Assembly: GCF_006337105.1 (NCBI RefSeq)
Contig: NZ_CP040871.1
Coordinates: 2,374,501 to 2,438,500 of the forward strand
Source of the DNA: Thermomonas aquatica
GTDB taxonomy: Bacteria > Pseudomonadota > Gammaproteobacteria > Xanthomonadales > Xanthomonadaceae
Direction of reading: 5' to 3'
DNA: 64,000 bases
The position numbers were made by a program, and so were the translations under genes. Under the pieces are notes generated by a model. It was not told where the DNA came from. It ran no database searches and worked only from the letters and a program-made list of their open reading frames with translations. Position 1 is the stretch's first letter; each line of letters begins with the position of its first letter. Positions 37,794 through 46,498 of this stretch are shown here, one piece after another.

Positions 37794-37812
37794 CTTGTAT
37801 TCGGATGAAAAG
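37794..37812. promoter_or_regulatory. Motif upstream of metK shared with metF
   Basis: On the minus strand this reads CTTTTCATCCGAATACAAG, 13-31 nt before the metK start; the metF copy reads CTTTCATCCGGATAAAG. The common core is TTTCATCCGnATA. Position close to the start suits an operator or a promoter-proximal element. Confidence 0.4.
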
Positions 37813-37984
37813 ATGGCCGCGCATGATACAGGCTTGCGGGCAGGCGTGCATCTTGCGCCATAACGGCGTCCAGCGGTGTTGATCTGGCGTTAAGCGGGAG
37901 CTGTCATCCACGCGCAATCCGGGCGCAACCGGGCTGTCGCGCGGGCCGCGCAGGCTGGCGGCCAACCCGGCACGCCATGCCCCG

Positions 37985-39115
37985 ATGATCCAGCTCGAAC
38001 GACGCCTGCAGCAGCGCTTCCCGCACTGGTTCCGCGGCCGTCGCGCCGCCATCGCCCGGCCGCTGCTGCGCGGGATCGAGCGCTGGTCGCGGCTGGACGT
38101 GATCGACGCCTTCCTGGCCGCCAATCGCCATGTGCGCGGCTTCGCCTTCGTCGCGGCGGCGCTGCAATTCCTCGGTGCCCGCTACACGGTGGACGCAGCC
38201 GCGCTGGCGCGGATTCCCGCGAGCGGCCGCCTGCTGGTCGTCGCCAACCATCCCGGCGGCGCGCTGGATGCGCTGGCCTTGCTCGATGCCGTCGGCAAGG
38301 TGCGGCGCGACGTGCGCATCGTCGCCAACGATGTCCTCTTGGCGCTGGACAACATCGGCGAGTTGCTGCTGCCGGTGCGCATCCTCGGCGGGCGGCCCAG
38401 CGCGGACAGCCTGCGCGCGGTGGATGCGGCGCTGGCGCGCGGCGAATGCGTGATCGTGTTCCCGGCCGGCGAAGTGTCGCGGCTCGGGCCGCGCGGCGTG
38501 CGCGATACCCGCTGGCGGCGCGGCTTCCTGCGCTTCGCGCGCGCCTGCCATGCGCCGGTGCTGCCGGTACGGATCCAGGCGCGCAACTCGGCGCTGTTCT
38601 ATGGCGCCTCGGCGTTGTTCAAGCCCGCCGGCACCGCGCTGCTGGCGCGCGAGGTGTTCGCCCGACGTGCGCGCGGGATTTCGTTGTGCGTCGGCAGCGT
38701 GCGCAAGGTGCCTACCGATGTCGATGGCGATGCCCTGCTGCGCGACATCCGTGGCGAGTTGTACGCGCTCGGCACGCGCCGCGAACGTGCGATGCCGGCC
38801 ATCGACGCCGGTCCGGAACCGATTGCCGACGCAGTCGATCCCGCCGCGGTGCGCGCCGGCATCGCAGCGATGCGTTCGCTGGGCGCGACCAGCGACGGCA
38901 AGCAGATCCGCGTCGGCACGCTGGCCGCCGATGCGCCGCTGCTGCGCGACGGGCTGGTCTATGCCGACGACGGCGACTGGGTGGAGAGCCTGAGCGCGCT
39001 GGTCGAGGAAGCGGATGGCAGCCTGAGCCTGCTCGTGCATGGCGGCGAAGTGCTGGCCGGGATTCCCTCCCGCCTGCGCCTGCTGGCGGACGCGCTGCTG
39101 CCACGCGCGGCGTGA
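37985..39115 (+). CDS. Lysophospholipid acyltransferase-family protein (PlsC-like)
   Basis: This 376-residue protein has a PlsC-type acyltransferase domain. Block I is ANHPGGALDAL (N-H-P-G-G-x-x-D instead of the classical NHxxxxD), and block III FPAGEVSR replaces FPEGTRS. These variants occur in the 'hemolysin'/OlsA-like branch that acylates lyso-ornithine lipids or lysophospholipids. The C-terminal 120 residues form an additional domain without a known name. The lipid substrate is inferred only. It stands alone, divergent from metK across 203 bp. Confidence 0.75.
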   Translation: MIQLERRLQQRFPHWFRGRRAAIARPLLRGIERWSRLDVIDAFLAANRHVRGFAFVAAALQFLGARYTVDAAALARIPASGRLLVVANHPGGALDALALLDAVGKVRRDVRIVANDVLLALDNIGELLLPVRILGGRPSADSLRAVDAALARGECVIVFPAGEVSRLGPRGVRDTRWRRGFLRFARACHAPVLPVRIQARNSALFYGASALFKPAGTALLAREVFARRARGISLCVGSVRKVPTDVDGDALLRDIRGELYALGTRRERAMPAIDAGPEPIADAVDPAAVRAGIAAMRSLGATSDGKQIRVGTLAADAPLLRDGLVYADDGDWVESLSALVEEADGSLSLLVHGGEVLAGIPSRLRLLADALLPRAA

Positions 39116-39230
39116 TCCGGCCGGATGGCCGCGGTCGCCGGCTGTTGCTCGACCGCGGTTCGTCCCCGTTGCCGACGCCGCCCGATCCAGCCCGGACGGC
39201 GTCGGCCGGAGTGGTGTTGCCGCTGGCGGC

Positions 39231-39671
39231 TCACGGACGCGCGAGCGCCACCATCGCGACCAGCGTGGCCGGCTGCGAACCGCGGCCTGCATCGCCCGTT
39301 GCCGCCGTCATGTTGCGCGCCGCTTCCAGCACGGCCGGCGAATGCAGCGCGATCGGGCGGCCGGCGATCAGGTCCGAATAGCGCGCGGGGCCGAGCGAAG
39401 CCGCGAAGCGGCGCGCCATGTCGCGCTGGAAGCGGACGTCATAGCGTTCGTTCCTGGCTTCGGTGGCCAGCACCAGGCGCACATCGCGCGCGGTCACGTC
39501 GGTTTCCAGTGCGAGCAGCTTCAATGCGTCGTAACCGCCGATCGGCGCGGCCGTTTCGATCTCGGCGCGGACCGGTTGCAGGTCGGTTTCTTGCGGATCC
39601 GCCGCGGTAGCGGCGAAGGCGGGTGTGGCCGCTACGGACAGCAGCGCCAATGCGAATGAAGAAAGTTTCAT
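39231..39671 (-). CDS. Secreted hypothetical protein
   Basis: This 146-residue protein has a clear signal peptide (SFALALLSVAATPAFA|AT). The remainder is rich in Ala, Arg and Glu, with LALETDVTARDVRLVLATEARNERYDVRFQRDMARRF as the most structured part and no recognised domain. AGGAGG lies 9 nt before the ATG, an unusually perfect Shine-Dalgarno for this window, so it is likely well expressed. It stands alone, convergent with the acyltransferase. Confidence 0.6.
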   Translation of the reverse strand: MKLSSFALALLSVAATPAFAATAADPQETDLQPVRAEIETAAPIGGYDALKLLALETDVTARDVRLVLATEARNERYDVRFQRDMARRFAASLGPARYSDLIAGRPIALHSPAVLEAARNMTAATGDAGRGSQPATLVAMVALARP

Positions 39672-39850
39672 CGACACGTACCTCCTGGTTGGGGGGAGGA
39701 TGGCGCGTCCGCCATGCACCTGCGCGGCGTGCATCCGCCGAGGATGATCGGCGCGTGCTGCGGATGCAGCCAGTGCTTCTGGTAACAGCGACCAACGGCA
39801 TTGCATGCGGACCTTGGCGGGATTGGGCGGCGTGCCCGGCAAGGCGTTTC

Positions 39851-40849
39851 TCAGGCCGCAGCAGCGATCCCCGGCGCCACGCCCGCGGCAAGCGCGTCGA
39901 AATAGTCGCGGGTCAGGCGCAACTGCTCTTCCGCGCTTTGCGCGCGGTTGACGACGTCGCGGAATGCGGCATTTTCCGGGCGGTCCTTCGCGTACCAGCC
40001 CAGGTGCTTGCGCGCGATGCGGACGCCCGAGGTTTCGCCGTAGAACGCATGCAGGTGTTCCAGGTGGGCGAGCAGGATGTCGCGCACTTCGGCCGTTTCC
40101 GGTTCCGGCAGCAGTTCGCCGCCGGCGAGGAAATGCGCGACCTGGCCGAAGATCCACGGCCGTCCCTGCGCGGCGCGGCCGATCATCACCGCGTCGCAGC
40201 CGGTGGCATCGAGCACCTGCTTCGCCTTCGCCGGAGAATCGATGTCGCCGTTGGCGATCACCGGGATCCGCAGCATCGCCTTGATCGCGGCGATGGTCCG
40301 GTACTCGGCGACGCCGCTGTATTGCTGGTCGCGGGTGCGGCCGTGCACGGCCAGCGCGGCGATGCCGGCGTCCTCGGCGATGCGGGCGATCTCGGGCGCA
40401 TTCCTGTTGTCCGCATCCCAGCCGGTGCGGATCTTCAGCGTCACCGGCACGTCGACGGCCTTGACCACCGCCTCGACGATGCGCGCCACCAGCAGCGGTT
40501 CGCGCATCAGCGCCGATCCCGCCCACGCGTTGCAGACCTTCTTCGCCGGGCAACCCATGTTGATGTCGATCAGCTGCGCGCCATGCCCGACGTTGTGGCG
40601 CGCGGCCTCGGCCATGATGGCCGGCACGGTGCCGGCGATCTGCACGCTGACCGGGTCCGGCTCGCCGGCATGATCCATCCGGTGCAGCGACTTCGCGGTG
40701 TTCCAGAAGCGCGGATCGGAGATCGTCATTTCCGAGACCGCCAGGCCCGCGCCCAGCCGCTTGCACAGCAGCCGGAACGGCTTGTCGGTCACGCCCGCCA
40801 TGGGCGCGAGGATCACCTTCGGCTGGATGCGATGCGGCCCGATCTGCAT
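39851..40849 (-). CDS. dusB: tRNA-dihydrouridine synthase B
   Basis: This 332-residue flavoenzyme reduces uridine to dihydrouridine in the tRNA D-loop. APMAGVTDKPFR, the catalytic C100 in IDINMGCPAKKV, KIRTGWDADNRN, and VIANGDIDSP followed by VMIGRAAQGRPWIF are the Dus family signatures; the LCKRLGAGLAVSEM stretch fits DusB. In many gammaproteobacteria fis follows dusB, but here the next sequence on the same strand is a secreted hypothetical gene. Confidence 0.93.
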   Translation of the reverse strand: MQIGPHRIQPKVILAPMAGVTDKPFRLLCKRLGAGLAVSEMTISDPRFWNTAKSLHRMDHAGEPDPVSVQIAGTVPAIMAEAARHNVGHGAQLIDINMGCPAKKVCNAWAGSALMREPLLVARIVEAVVKAVDVPVTLKIRTGWDADNRNAPEIARIAEDAGIAALAVHGRTRDQQYSGVAEYRTIAAIKAMLRIPVIANGDIDSPAKAKQVLDATGCDAVMIGRAAQGRPWIFGQVAHFLAGGELLPEPETAEVRDILLAHLEHLHAFYGETSGVRIARKHLGWYAKDRPENAAFRDVVNRAQSAEEQLRLTRDYFDALAAGVAPGIAAAA

Positions 40850-40879
40850 GCGCGCATTGTACGGCGCGCGCCGGAAGCC

Positions 40880-41827
40880 TCAGGAAACGGCGAGGCGCGG
40901 CATCGCCAGCGCGGCGCCCTTGGTCTCGGTGGACAGGCTGGCGTAGCGGCCGGCGAAGCGCACGTGCTCCGCGAACGCGGCATCGCGGCGTTGCGCCAGC
41001 GAGGCCGCCAGCGCGCCGTTGAAGGCATCGCCGGCGCCGGTGGTGTCGACCACGCTCACCGCTTCGGCGGCGATGCGGTAGCAGGCGGTTTCGTCGCCGC
41101 GCAGGTTCGCTTCCGGGTGCGAGACGAAGCACCCGCTCGCGCCCATGGTCACGATCACCGTGCTGCGGTGGCCGAGCTGGCGGCACAACGCATGCAGGCG
41201 GCCCTGGTCGAGGTTGCCGACCGCGTCGGCCTCGATCCGCTCGCCGACGTGGCGGCCGAGCAGCGCGGCGAATTCGGTTTCGTTCGGGGTCAGGATGTCG
41301 GCGAGCTCGAGCAGGTAGCCCGCGACCGCGGCATTGGCCGGGGCGGGGTTGAGGATCGTGGTCGCGCCCGTGGCACGGCCATGTCCCAGCGCGCAGGCGA
41401 TGGCCTCCGATGGCGATTCCAGCTGCACCAGCACGACCGCCATGTCGTCGAGTTCGTCCAGCGCGCAGGCGACGAAGCCGGTTTCCAGCGCGGCGTTCGC
41501 GCCGGCGCCGATCACGATGCAGTTGCGGCCGGCGGCGTCCACGTAGATCCCGGCGGTGCCGGTGGGCGCGCTGCTTTCGGCATCGCGCAGGTCGATGCCT
41601 TCGGCCGTGCACAGCGAGCGCGCGAGTTGCGCGCCGAGGTCGCCGCCGAGCGCGCAGATGAAGCTGGCATCGGCGCCGGCGCGGCGCGCGGCCATCGCCT
41701 GGTTGAAGCCCTTGCCGCCCGGGCCGGACATGTACTCGCCGCTTAGCGTCGCGCCGGGTTGCGGCAACGAGGCCACCCGCCAGACGTGGTCGACGTTGAA
41801 CGAACCGACGATGGCGACGCGGGGCAT
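40880..41827 (-). CDS. rbsK: Ribokinase-family sugar kinase
   Basis: This 315-residue PfkB-family kinase has the N-terminal VAIVGSFNVDHVWRV, the di-Gly GPGGKGFNQAMAARRAGA that binds ribose, and the anion-hole/catalytic motif VVDTTGAGDAFNGALAASL. It lies 4 bp after the nucleoside transporter gene and so probably phosphorylates ribose or deoxyribose released from imported nucleosides. A nucleoside kinase function is a real alternative within this family. No nucleoside hydrolase is adjacent. Confidence 0.85.
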   Translation of the reverse strand: MPRVAIVGSFNVDHVWRVASLPQPGATLSGEYMSGPGGKGFNQAMAARRAGADASFICALGGDLGAQLARSLCTAEGIDLRDAESSAPTGTAGIYVDAAGRNCIVIGAGANAALETGFVACALDELDDMAVVLVQLESPSEAIACALGHGRATGATTILNPAPANAAVAGYLLELADILTPNETEFAALLGRHVGERIEADAVGNLDQGRLHALCRQLGHRSTVIVTMGASGCFVSHPEANLRGDETACYRIAAEAVSVVDTTGAGDAFNGALAASLAQRRDAAFAEHVRFAGRYASLSTETKGAALAMPRLAVS

Positions 41828-41831
41828 CGGG

Positions 41832-43130
41832 TCAGCCGCCGAACGAGCTCAGCACGCCGGCGATGGTCGCGGTCATGAAGGTGGCGATCGAGCCGCCGAG
41901 CACCGCGCGCAGGCCGAACTTGGCCAGGTCGCCGCGGCGTTCCGGGGCAAGCCCGCCGATGCCGCCGATCTGGATGGCGATCGAGCTGAAGTTGGCGAAG
42001 CCGCACAGCGCGTAGGTCGCGATCAGCCGGCCCTGGTCGGTCAGCGCCACCCCGGCGACCTTGCCGTTGACGATGTCGGCCAGCTGCAGGTAGGCGACGA
42101 ATTCGTTGATCACCACCTTCTGCCCGATCAGCGAACCGACCGTGCTCGCGTCCTGCCACGGCACGCCGATCACCCAGGCCAGCGGCGCCAGCACCCAGCC
42201 GAAGATCGCGGCGAGGTCGGTGGGCTTGCCCAGCATGGCCTGCAGGCCGCTGACTTCGCCGAACCAGGTCAGCGGTGCGTTGAACATCGCGATCAGGGCG
42301 ATGAAGGCCAGCAGCATGGCGGCGATGTTGAGCGACAGCTTGAGGCCGTCCGCCGCGCCGCCGGCCGCGGCGTCGATGATGTTGCTGGCGGTCTTCTCGA
42401 CTTCCATCTTCACCGTGCCGCGGGTCAGCGGTTCGCCGGTTTCCGGGATCAGCAGCTTGGCGACCACCAGCGTCGCCGGCGCGGCCATGATCGAGGCGGC
42501 CAGCAGGTGCTTGGCGTAGAACGCCTGCTGCTCCGGATCGCCGCCGCCGAGCATGCCGACATACGCGGCGAGCACGCCGCCGGCGATGTGCGCCATGCCG
42601 CCGATCATCATCGTGATCAGCTCGGAATTGGTCATCCGCGCGATGTACGGGCGCACCGTCAGCGGCGCCTCGGTCTGGCCGATGAACACGCTGGCGCAGA
42701 CGCTGGTGGTCTCGGCGCCGGACACCCGCATCACCTTGGTGATCGCCCACGCCATGATGCGGACGACGAACTGCATCACCCCGAGGTGGTACAGCACGCC
42801 CATCAGCGCGGCGAAGAAGATGATGGTCGGCAATACCTGGAAAGCGAAGATGAAACCGAACTTGCTGGTGTCCATCAGGCTGCCGAAGATGAAGTTCGAG
42901 CCCGCGGCGACGAAGCTGAGGATCTTGACGAAGCCGCGGCCCAGCGCATCGAACACTTCGCGCCCGCCGGGAACCAGCAACACCAATGCGGCGAAGCCGA
43001 CCTGCAGGGTCACGCCGGTGGCGACCAGCTTCCAGTCGACCGCGCGCTTGTTGCTGGAAAACAGCCATGCGATGCCGAGCAGCACCGCAAGGCCGAACAG
43101 GCCGAAGCCGATCCGCCCGAGAGCTTCCAT
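41832..43130 (-). CDS. nupC: Concentrative nucleoside transporter (NupC/CNT)
   Basis: This 432-residue sodium- or proton-coupled nucleoside symporter has family motifs VFIGQTEAPLTVRPYI, MTNSELITMMIGGMAHIAGGVLAAYV and the late LCGFANFSSIAIQIGGIG. Eight or more transmembrane segments with re-entrant loops are expected. The start at 43130 was preferred to the ATG at 43148 because GGGGA precedes it. It is the first gene of an operon with the ribokinase. A -10-like TTATAT lies about 20 nt upstream. Confidence 0.92.
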   Translation of the reverse strand: MEALGRIGFGLFGLAVLLGIAWLFSSNKRAVDWKLVATGVTLQVGFAALVLLVPGGREVFDALGRGFVKILSFVAAGSNFIFGSLMDTSKFGFIFAFQVLPTIIFFAALMGVLYHLGVMQFVVRIMAWAITKVMRVSGAETTSVCASVFIGQTEAPLTVRPYIARMTNSELITMMIGGMAHIAGGVLAAYVGMLGGGDPEQQAFYAKHLLAASIMAAPATLVVAKLLIPETGEPLTRGTVKMEVEKTASNIIDAAAGGAADGLKLSLNIAAMLLAFIALIAMFNAPLTWFGEVSGLQAMLGKPTDLAAIFGWVLAPLAWVIGVPWQDASTVGSLIGQKVVINEFVAYLQLADIVNGKVAGVALTDQGRLIATYALCGFANFSSIAIQIGGIGGLAPERRGDLAKFGLRAVLGGSIATFMTATIAGVLSSFGG

Positions 43131-43207
43131 CCGAATCCCCGCCTGCATTTACATATAAGAGTGGGTGCAGGGTAGGTCAGGCCCCGCGACCCGGCAAGCG
43201 CGGCGGT

Positions 43208-44356
43208 TCAGGGATCGCGCGCCAGCACCCGGTTGCGGCCTTCCTGCTTGGCGTGGCGCAGGCGCAGGTCGGCCCGGCGCAGCAGTTGCGAGAGGTCGGC
43301 GCCGTCCTGCGGCCAGCTGGCGATGCCGGCGCTGAAGGTCAGCCGCATCGGTTCCGCGCCGTGCTCGGGCGAGAACGGTTGCGAGGCCACCGCCCGGCGC
43401 ATGGTTTCCAGCCGCTCCCAGGCGCGGCCGATCGGCCGCGGCAGCAGCAGGGCGAATTCCTCGCCGCCCAGCCGCGCCAGCCAGTCGCCGTCCTCCATCT
43501 TCTGGTTCAGCGCATCGACCACGTGGCGCAAGGCGCGGTCGCCGGCGAGATGGCCGACTTCGTCGTTGATCCGCTTGAAGTAGTCCAGGTCGATCAGGCA
43601 GACCGAGAGCGAACCGCCCTGGCCGCGGGTGGCGTCGAGCATGGTCGGGAAGTGGTGCACCAGCCAGGTGCGGTTGGGCAGCCCGGTCAGGCCGTCGGTG
43701 CCGGACATGTCCACCAGCCGCTGCATGCGGTACACGATGGTCGCGGCGATGCCGGTGACCATCGCCATCAGCACCAACCGCTGCACCTGGTTGCCGGGCG
43801 TGGCGGTGCCGTAGTCGATCGAGGCCAGCTGGTCCGGGCTGTCCACCAGCGCGAAGATGCACGCCGACAGCAACCCGTACTGCAGCACCGCCAGCATGCC
43901 GGTGTACAGGGTCAGGCGGCCGTCGTTGCGCAGCGCGGTCATGCAGATCCCGACCAGGTAGAACGCCCACACCACCATGCTGTTGAGGCCGATGACCGGC
44001 GAACTCCAGGCCAGCAGCGCCAGCACCAGGGTGGTGCTGGTGACGTCGTAGGTGGCGGTCACCCAGGGCAGCCAGCGGTAGCGGCCGCGCTGCCGCGCCA
44101 ACGCCAGCCAGACCTGCGACATGACGATGGCGAACACCGCGCCGAGCAGGCCGATCATCGATTCCTCGAGCTTGCCGCCGCCCAGCACGTTGATCAACGG
44201 CAGCAACAGCAACAGCATCGACAGCACCGCGCGCATCTGCGACACCAGCAGTTCGCCGCCGGCGCCGAGTTCCAGCATCAGCGCATCCGGCCGCGCCAGC
44301 AGGCGCCGCAGGAAATTGCGCAGACCGGAAGTCGCGTCAGTGATGTTCGCCCCCAT
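43208..44356 (-). CDS. Membrane diguanylate cyclase (GGDEF domain)
   Basis: This 382-residue protein has about six membrane helices between residues 40 and 210, followed by a GGDEF domain. GGEEF is at 297-301 and LIDLDYFKRINDEVGH holds the metal site, so it should be active. The I-site position reads E-D-G-D instead of RxxD, so product inhibition is probably lost. It is organised like the cyclase at 33.7 kb but the two are not close copies. Confidence 0.88.
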   Translation of the reverse strand: MGANITDATSGLRNFLRRLLARPDALMLELGAGGELLVSQMRAVLSMLLLLLPLINVLGGGKLEESMIGLLGAVFAIVMSQVWLALARQRGRYRWLPWVTATYDVTSTTLVLALLAWSSPVIGLNSMVVWAFYLVGICMTALRNDGRLTLYTGMLAVLQYGLLSACIFALVDSPDQLASIDYGTATPGNQVQRLVLMAMVTGIAATIVYRMQRLVDMSGTDGLTGLPNRTWLVHHFPTMLDATRGQGGSLSVCLIDLDYFKRINDEVGHLAGDRALRHVVDALNQKMEDGDWLARLGGEEFALLLPRPIGRAWERLETMRRAVASQPFSPEHGAEPMRLTFSAGIASWPQDGADLSQLLRRADLRLRHAKQEGRNRVLARDP

Positions 44357-44386
44357 GCCCGCGCAGCATAGCGCGCCGGCGCGGCA

Positions 44387-44953
44387 TCATTGGCCTATGC
44401 CGGCAAGCGCCGCCCACAGGCCAAGCGCCAGGAACACGCAGGCCGCGGCAATCCGCGCCGCCTTCAGCGGCAATTTCGCGGCGAAGCGGCTGCCCAGCGC
44501 GACCACCGGCACGTTCGCCAGCAGCATGCCGAGGGTGGTGCCGGCCACCACTTGCAACAGCGACGGGTACTTCGCCGCCAGCAGCACGGTGGCGACCTGG
44601 GTCTTGTCGCCGATCTCGGCGATGAAGAACGCGATCGTCGTCGCGATGAAGGCGCCGTGCGCCGGCAGCGTCTCGCCCTCATCGAGCTTGTCCGGCTTGA
44701 GCGTCCACAGCGCGATGCCGATGAAGCTGGCGGCGACGATCCAGCGCAGCGTCTGCGGGGTCAGCCAGCTCGCGGCCAGCTGGCCGACCCACGCCGCCAG
44801 CGCATGGTTGAGCAGGGTGGCGACCAGGATCCCGGCGATGATCGGCAGCGGCTTGCGGAAGCGCGCGGCCAGCAGCAGGGCCAGCAACTGGGTCTTGTCG
44901 CCGATCTCGGCGAGCGCCACGGTGCCGGCGGAGACGAGCAGTGCATCCAACAT
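44387..44953 (-). CDS. GDT1/TMEM165-family manganese exporter
   Basis: This 188-residue membrane protein has two internally repeated halves, each with the signature E-x-G-D-K-T-Q (EIGDKTQLLALLLAARF and EIGDKTQVATVLLAAKY), and six predicted helices. This is the UPF0016/GDT1 family, which exports Mn2+ (MneA/MntX in other bacteria). The 5' leader carries a yybP-ykoY manganese riboswitch (45030-45151), which independently supports Mn2+ as substrate. Start MLDALLV at 44953. Confidence 0.92.
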   Translation of the reverse strand: MLDALLVSAGTVALAEIGDKTQLLALLLAARFRKPLPIIAGILVATLLNHALAAWVGQLAASWLTPQTLRWIVAASFIGIALWTLKPDKLDEGETLPAHGAFIATTIAFFIAEIGDKTQVATVLLAAKYPSLLQVVAGTTLGMLLANVPVVALGSRFAAKLPLKAARIAAACVFLALGLWAALAGIGQ

Positions 44954-45029
44954 GGGAACTCCGGGGCCGGGCGTGGTGTGGTTCGACGCGAAAGCAAACG
45001 CCGCGTCGCCCGGCCGGGTGCGCGGCGCC

Positions 45030-45151
45030 TGCCTTCGGTCTTGCCCTGCCGGCAGCAAGGCCGGAATCGCGCGCCATGGCCTGCCGACCAAGTGTGTTGA
45101 CGCGCGGGCCGCGACATCGCACCGCGGCGGGCTACTCCCCGGAGGAGGGGT
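45030..45151 (-). promoter_or_regulatory. yybP-ykoY manganese riboswitch
   Basis: On the minus strand the leader shows CCGGGGAGTAGC, then GCGTCAACACACTTGG, and later GGCAAGACCGAAGGC. These are the conserved L1, middle and L3 segments of the yybP-ykoY element; the GTCAACAxACT stretch matches the E. coli mntP and alx leaders. A -10 TACAAT lies just upstream (45158-45163), which puts the RNA start near 45151. About 77 nt separate the aptamer from the exporter start, room for an expression platform. Mn2+ binding turns the gene on. Confidence 0.88.
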
Positions 45152-45231
45152 GTGCCTATTGTAAACGTATGCGCGGCCGGGGCCGCATCGCGCATGCCTA
45201 GAATGCGCGCATCGTCATGATGGGCATCGCC

Positions 45232-46191
45232 ATGCAATACCGCCGCCTCGGAAGTTCCGGCCTGCAACTGTCCGCGCTGTCGTTCGGCGCCTGGGTCACC
45301 TTCGGCAACCAGGTCGGGCGCGGCGCCGCGCGCGAGATGATCGCCGCGGCCTGGGACCACGGCATCAACTTCTTCGACAACGCCGAGGGCTATGCCAACG
45401 GCGAGGCGGAGAAGGTGATGGGCGACGTGCTGGCCGACCTGCGCCTGCCGCGCGATGGCTGGTGCGTGTCGAGCAAGGTGTTCTTCGGTTCGGCGGTCGA
45501 TCCGCGGCCAACGCAGAAAGGCCTGTCGCGCAAGCATGTGCACGATGCCTGCCATGCCGCGCTGAAGCGGCTGCGGGTGGACTACCTCGACCTGTATTTC
45601 TGCCACCGCCCCGATCCCGAAACGCCGATCGCGGAAACCGTGTGGGCGATGGACGGACTGGTCCGGCAAGGCAAGGTGCTGTACTGGGGCACCTCCGAAT
45701 GGAGTGCCGACGAGATCCGCGAGGCGCATCGCGTCGCCCGGGCGCACAACCTGGTCGCGCCGAGCATGGAGCAGCCGCAGTACAACCTGCTGGACCGCGC
45801 GCGCGTGGAAACCGAATACGCGCCGCTGTACGCCGACTACGGCATGGGCACGACGATCTTCTCGCCGCTGGCCTCCGGCCTGCTGACCGGCAAGTACAAC
45901 GACGGCATCCCGGCCGATTCGCGGTTGGCGCAGGAAGGCCTGACCTGGCTGCAGCGCGGCCTGCGCGGCGAGCGCATCGATGCGCTGCGGCGGTACGCCG
46001 CGTTGGCGGCGGAACTCGGCGTGGCGCCATCCACGCTGGCGATCGCCTGGTGCCTGCGCAACCCGAACGTGTCGACGGTGATGCTGGGCGCGTCGAAACT
46101 GTCGCAGTTGCTGCAGAACTTCGAGGCGCTGGAGGCCACGCGGCGATTCGACGATGCGCTCTGGGAGCGGGTGGCGCAATCCGTGGCGTGA
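45232..46191 (+). CDS. Aldo/keto reductase (voltage-gated K+ channel beta-subunit-like)
   Basis: This 319-residue NADPH-dependent oxidoreductase has the TIM-barrel catalytic tetrad visible: D and Y in FFDNAEGYANGEAEKVMG, K in VSSKVFFG, and H in YFCHRPDPETP. The late GASKLSQLLQN is the NADPH-binding loop. The family branch (Kv-beta/YghZ-like) acts on aldehydes such as methylglyoxal. The start at 45232 (MQYRRLGSSGLQ) fits the family; two further Met codons lie upstream in frame. Confidence 0.88.
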   Translation: MQYRRLGSSGLQLSALSFGAWVTFGNQVGRGAAREMIAAAWDHGINFFDNAEGYANGEAEKVMGDVLADLRLPRDGWCVSSKVFFGSAVDPRPTQKGLSRKHVHDACHAALKRLRVDYLDLYFCHRPDPETPIAETVWAMDGLVRQGKVLYWGTSEWSADEIREAHRVARAHNLVAPSMEQPQYNLLDRARVETEYAPLYADYGMGTTIFSPLASGLLTGKYNDGIPADSRLAQEGLTWLQRGLRGERIDALRRYAALAAELGVAPSTLAIAWCLRNPNVSTVMLGASKLSQLLQNFEALEATRRFDDALWERVAQSVA

Positions 46192-46202
46192 CTGCTTGAC
46201 TA

Positions 46203-46221
46203 GATAATGAGAATCATTATC
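46203..46221. promoter_or_regulatory. Fur box upstream of hemP
   Basis: GATAATGAGAATCATTATC matches the 19-bp Fur consensus GATAATGATAATCATTATC at 18 of 19 positions. It lies 30 nt upstream of the hemP start codon and 11 nt past the stop of the aldo/keto reductase gene, so it must control hemP. Iron-replete Fur would repress. Confidence 0.92.
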
Positions 46222-46251
46222 ATCAATGCCGAACGCCACAGGAGCGCCGCC

Positions 46252-46449
46252 ATGTCCGTGATCGTCCAGCACCGCCCGCGCATTTCGCTGCCTTCCATGC
46301 AGCCGGCTGCGCCGGTTGCGGCGCCTGCCGGAAGTGCCGTGGACAGCCAGCGCCTGCTGCAAGGGCGCAGCGAAGTGCTGATCCGCCACGGCAACGAAAC
46401 CTATCGCCTGCGCCACACCCGCAACGACAAGTTGATCCTGACCAAATAA
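46252..46449 (+). CDS. hemP: Hemin uptake protein HemP/HmuP
   Basis: This 65-residue protein ends with the family core (SQRLLQGRSEVLIRHGNETYRLRHTRNDKLILTK), in which R-x-L-L-x-G and Y-R-L-R-x-T-x-x-x-K-L-I-L-T-K are conserved. HemP/HmuP is a small activator or uptake factor for heme receptors in several Proteobacteria. The start at 46252 follows AGGAG by 8 nt; an in-frame ATG at 46207 lies inside the Fur box and is rejected. Unusually, no TonB receptor or heme-transport gene follows; a terminator comes directly after. Confidence 0.9.
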   Translation: MSVIVQHRPRISLPSMQPAAPVAAPAGSAVDSQRLLQGRSEVLIRHGNETYRLRHTRNDKLILTK

Positions 46450-46464
46450 CGGTTGCGACAAACA

Positions 46465-46487
46465 GAAGCCCCGCATCGCGGGGCTTC
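46465..46487. terminator. 10-bp hairpin between hemP and the PDZ gene
   Basis: GAAGCCCCGC (46465-46474) and GCGGGGCTTC (46478-46487) form a perfect stem with an ATC loop, 15 nt after hemP and 11 nt from the convergent PDZ-protein stop. The stem sequence is the same as in the gap terminator at 3021-3046, a recurring terminator type in this genome. Confidence 0.8.
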
Positions 46488-46498
46488 GTGGTTCGTGG

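Noticed and set aside
46207..46251. Upstream ATG of hemP giving an 80-residue protein
   Set aside because: The ATG lies inside the Fur box; the ATG at 46252 has a good AGGAG and begins the family-like sequence.
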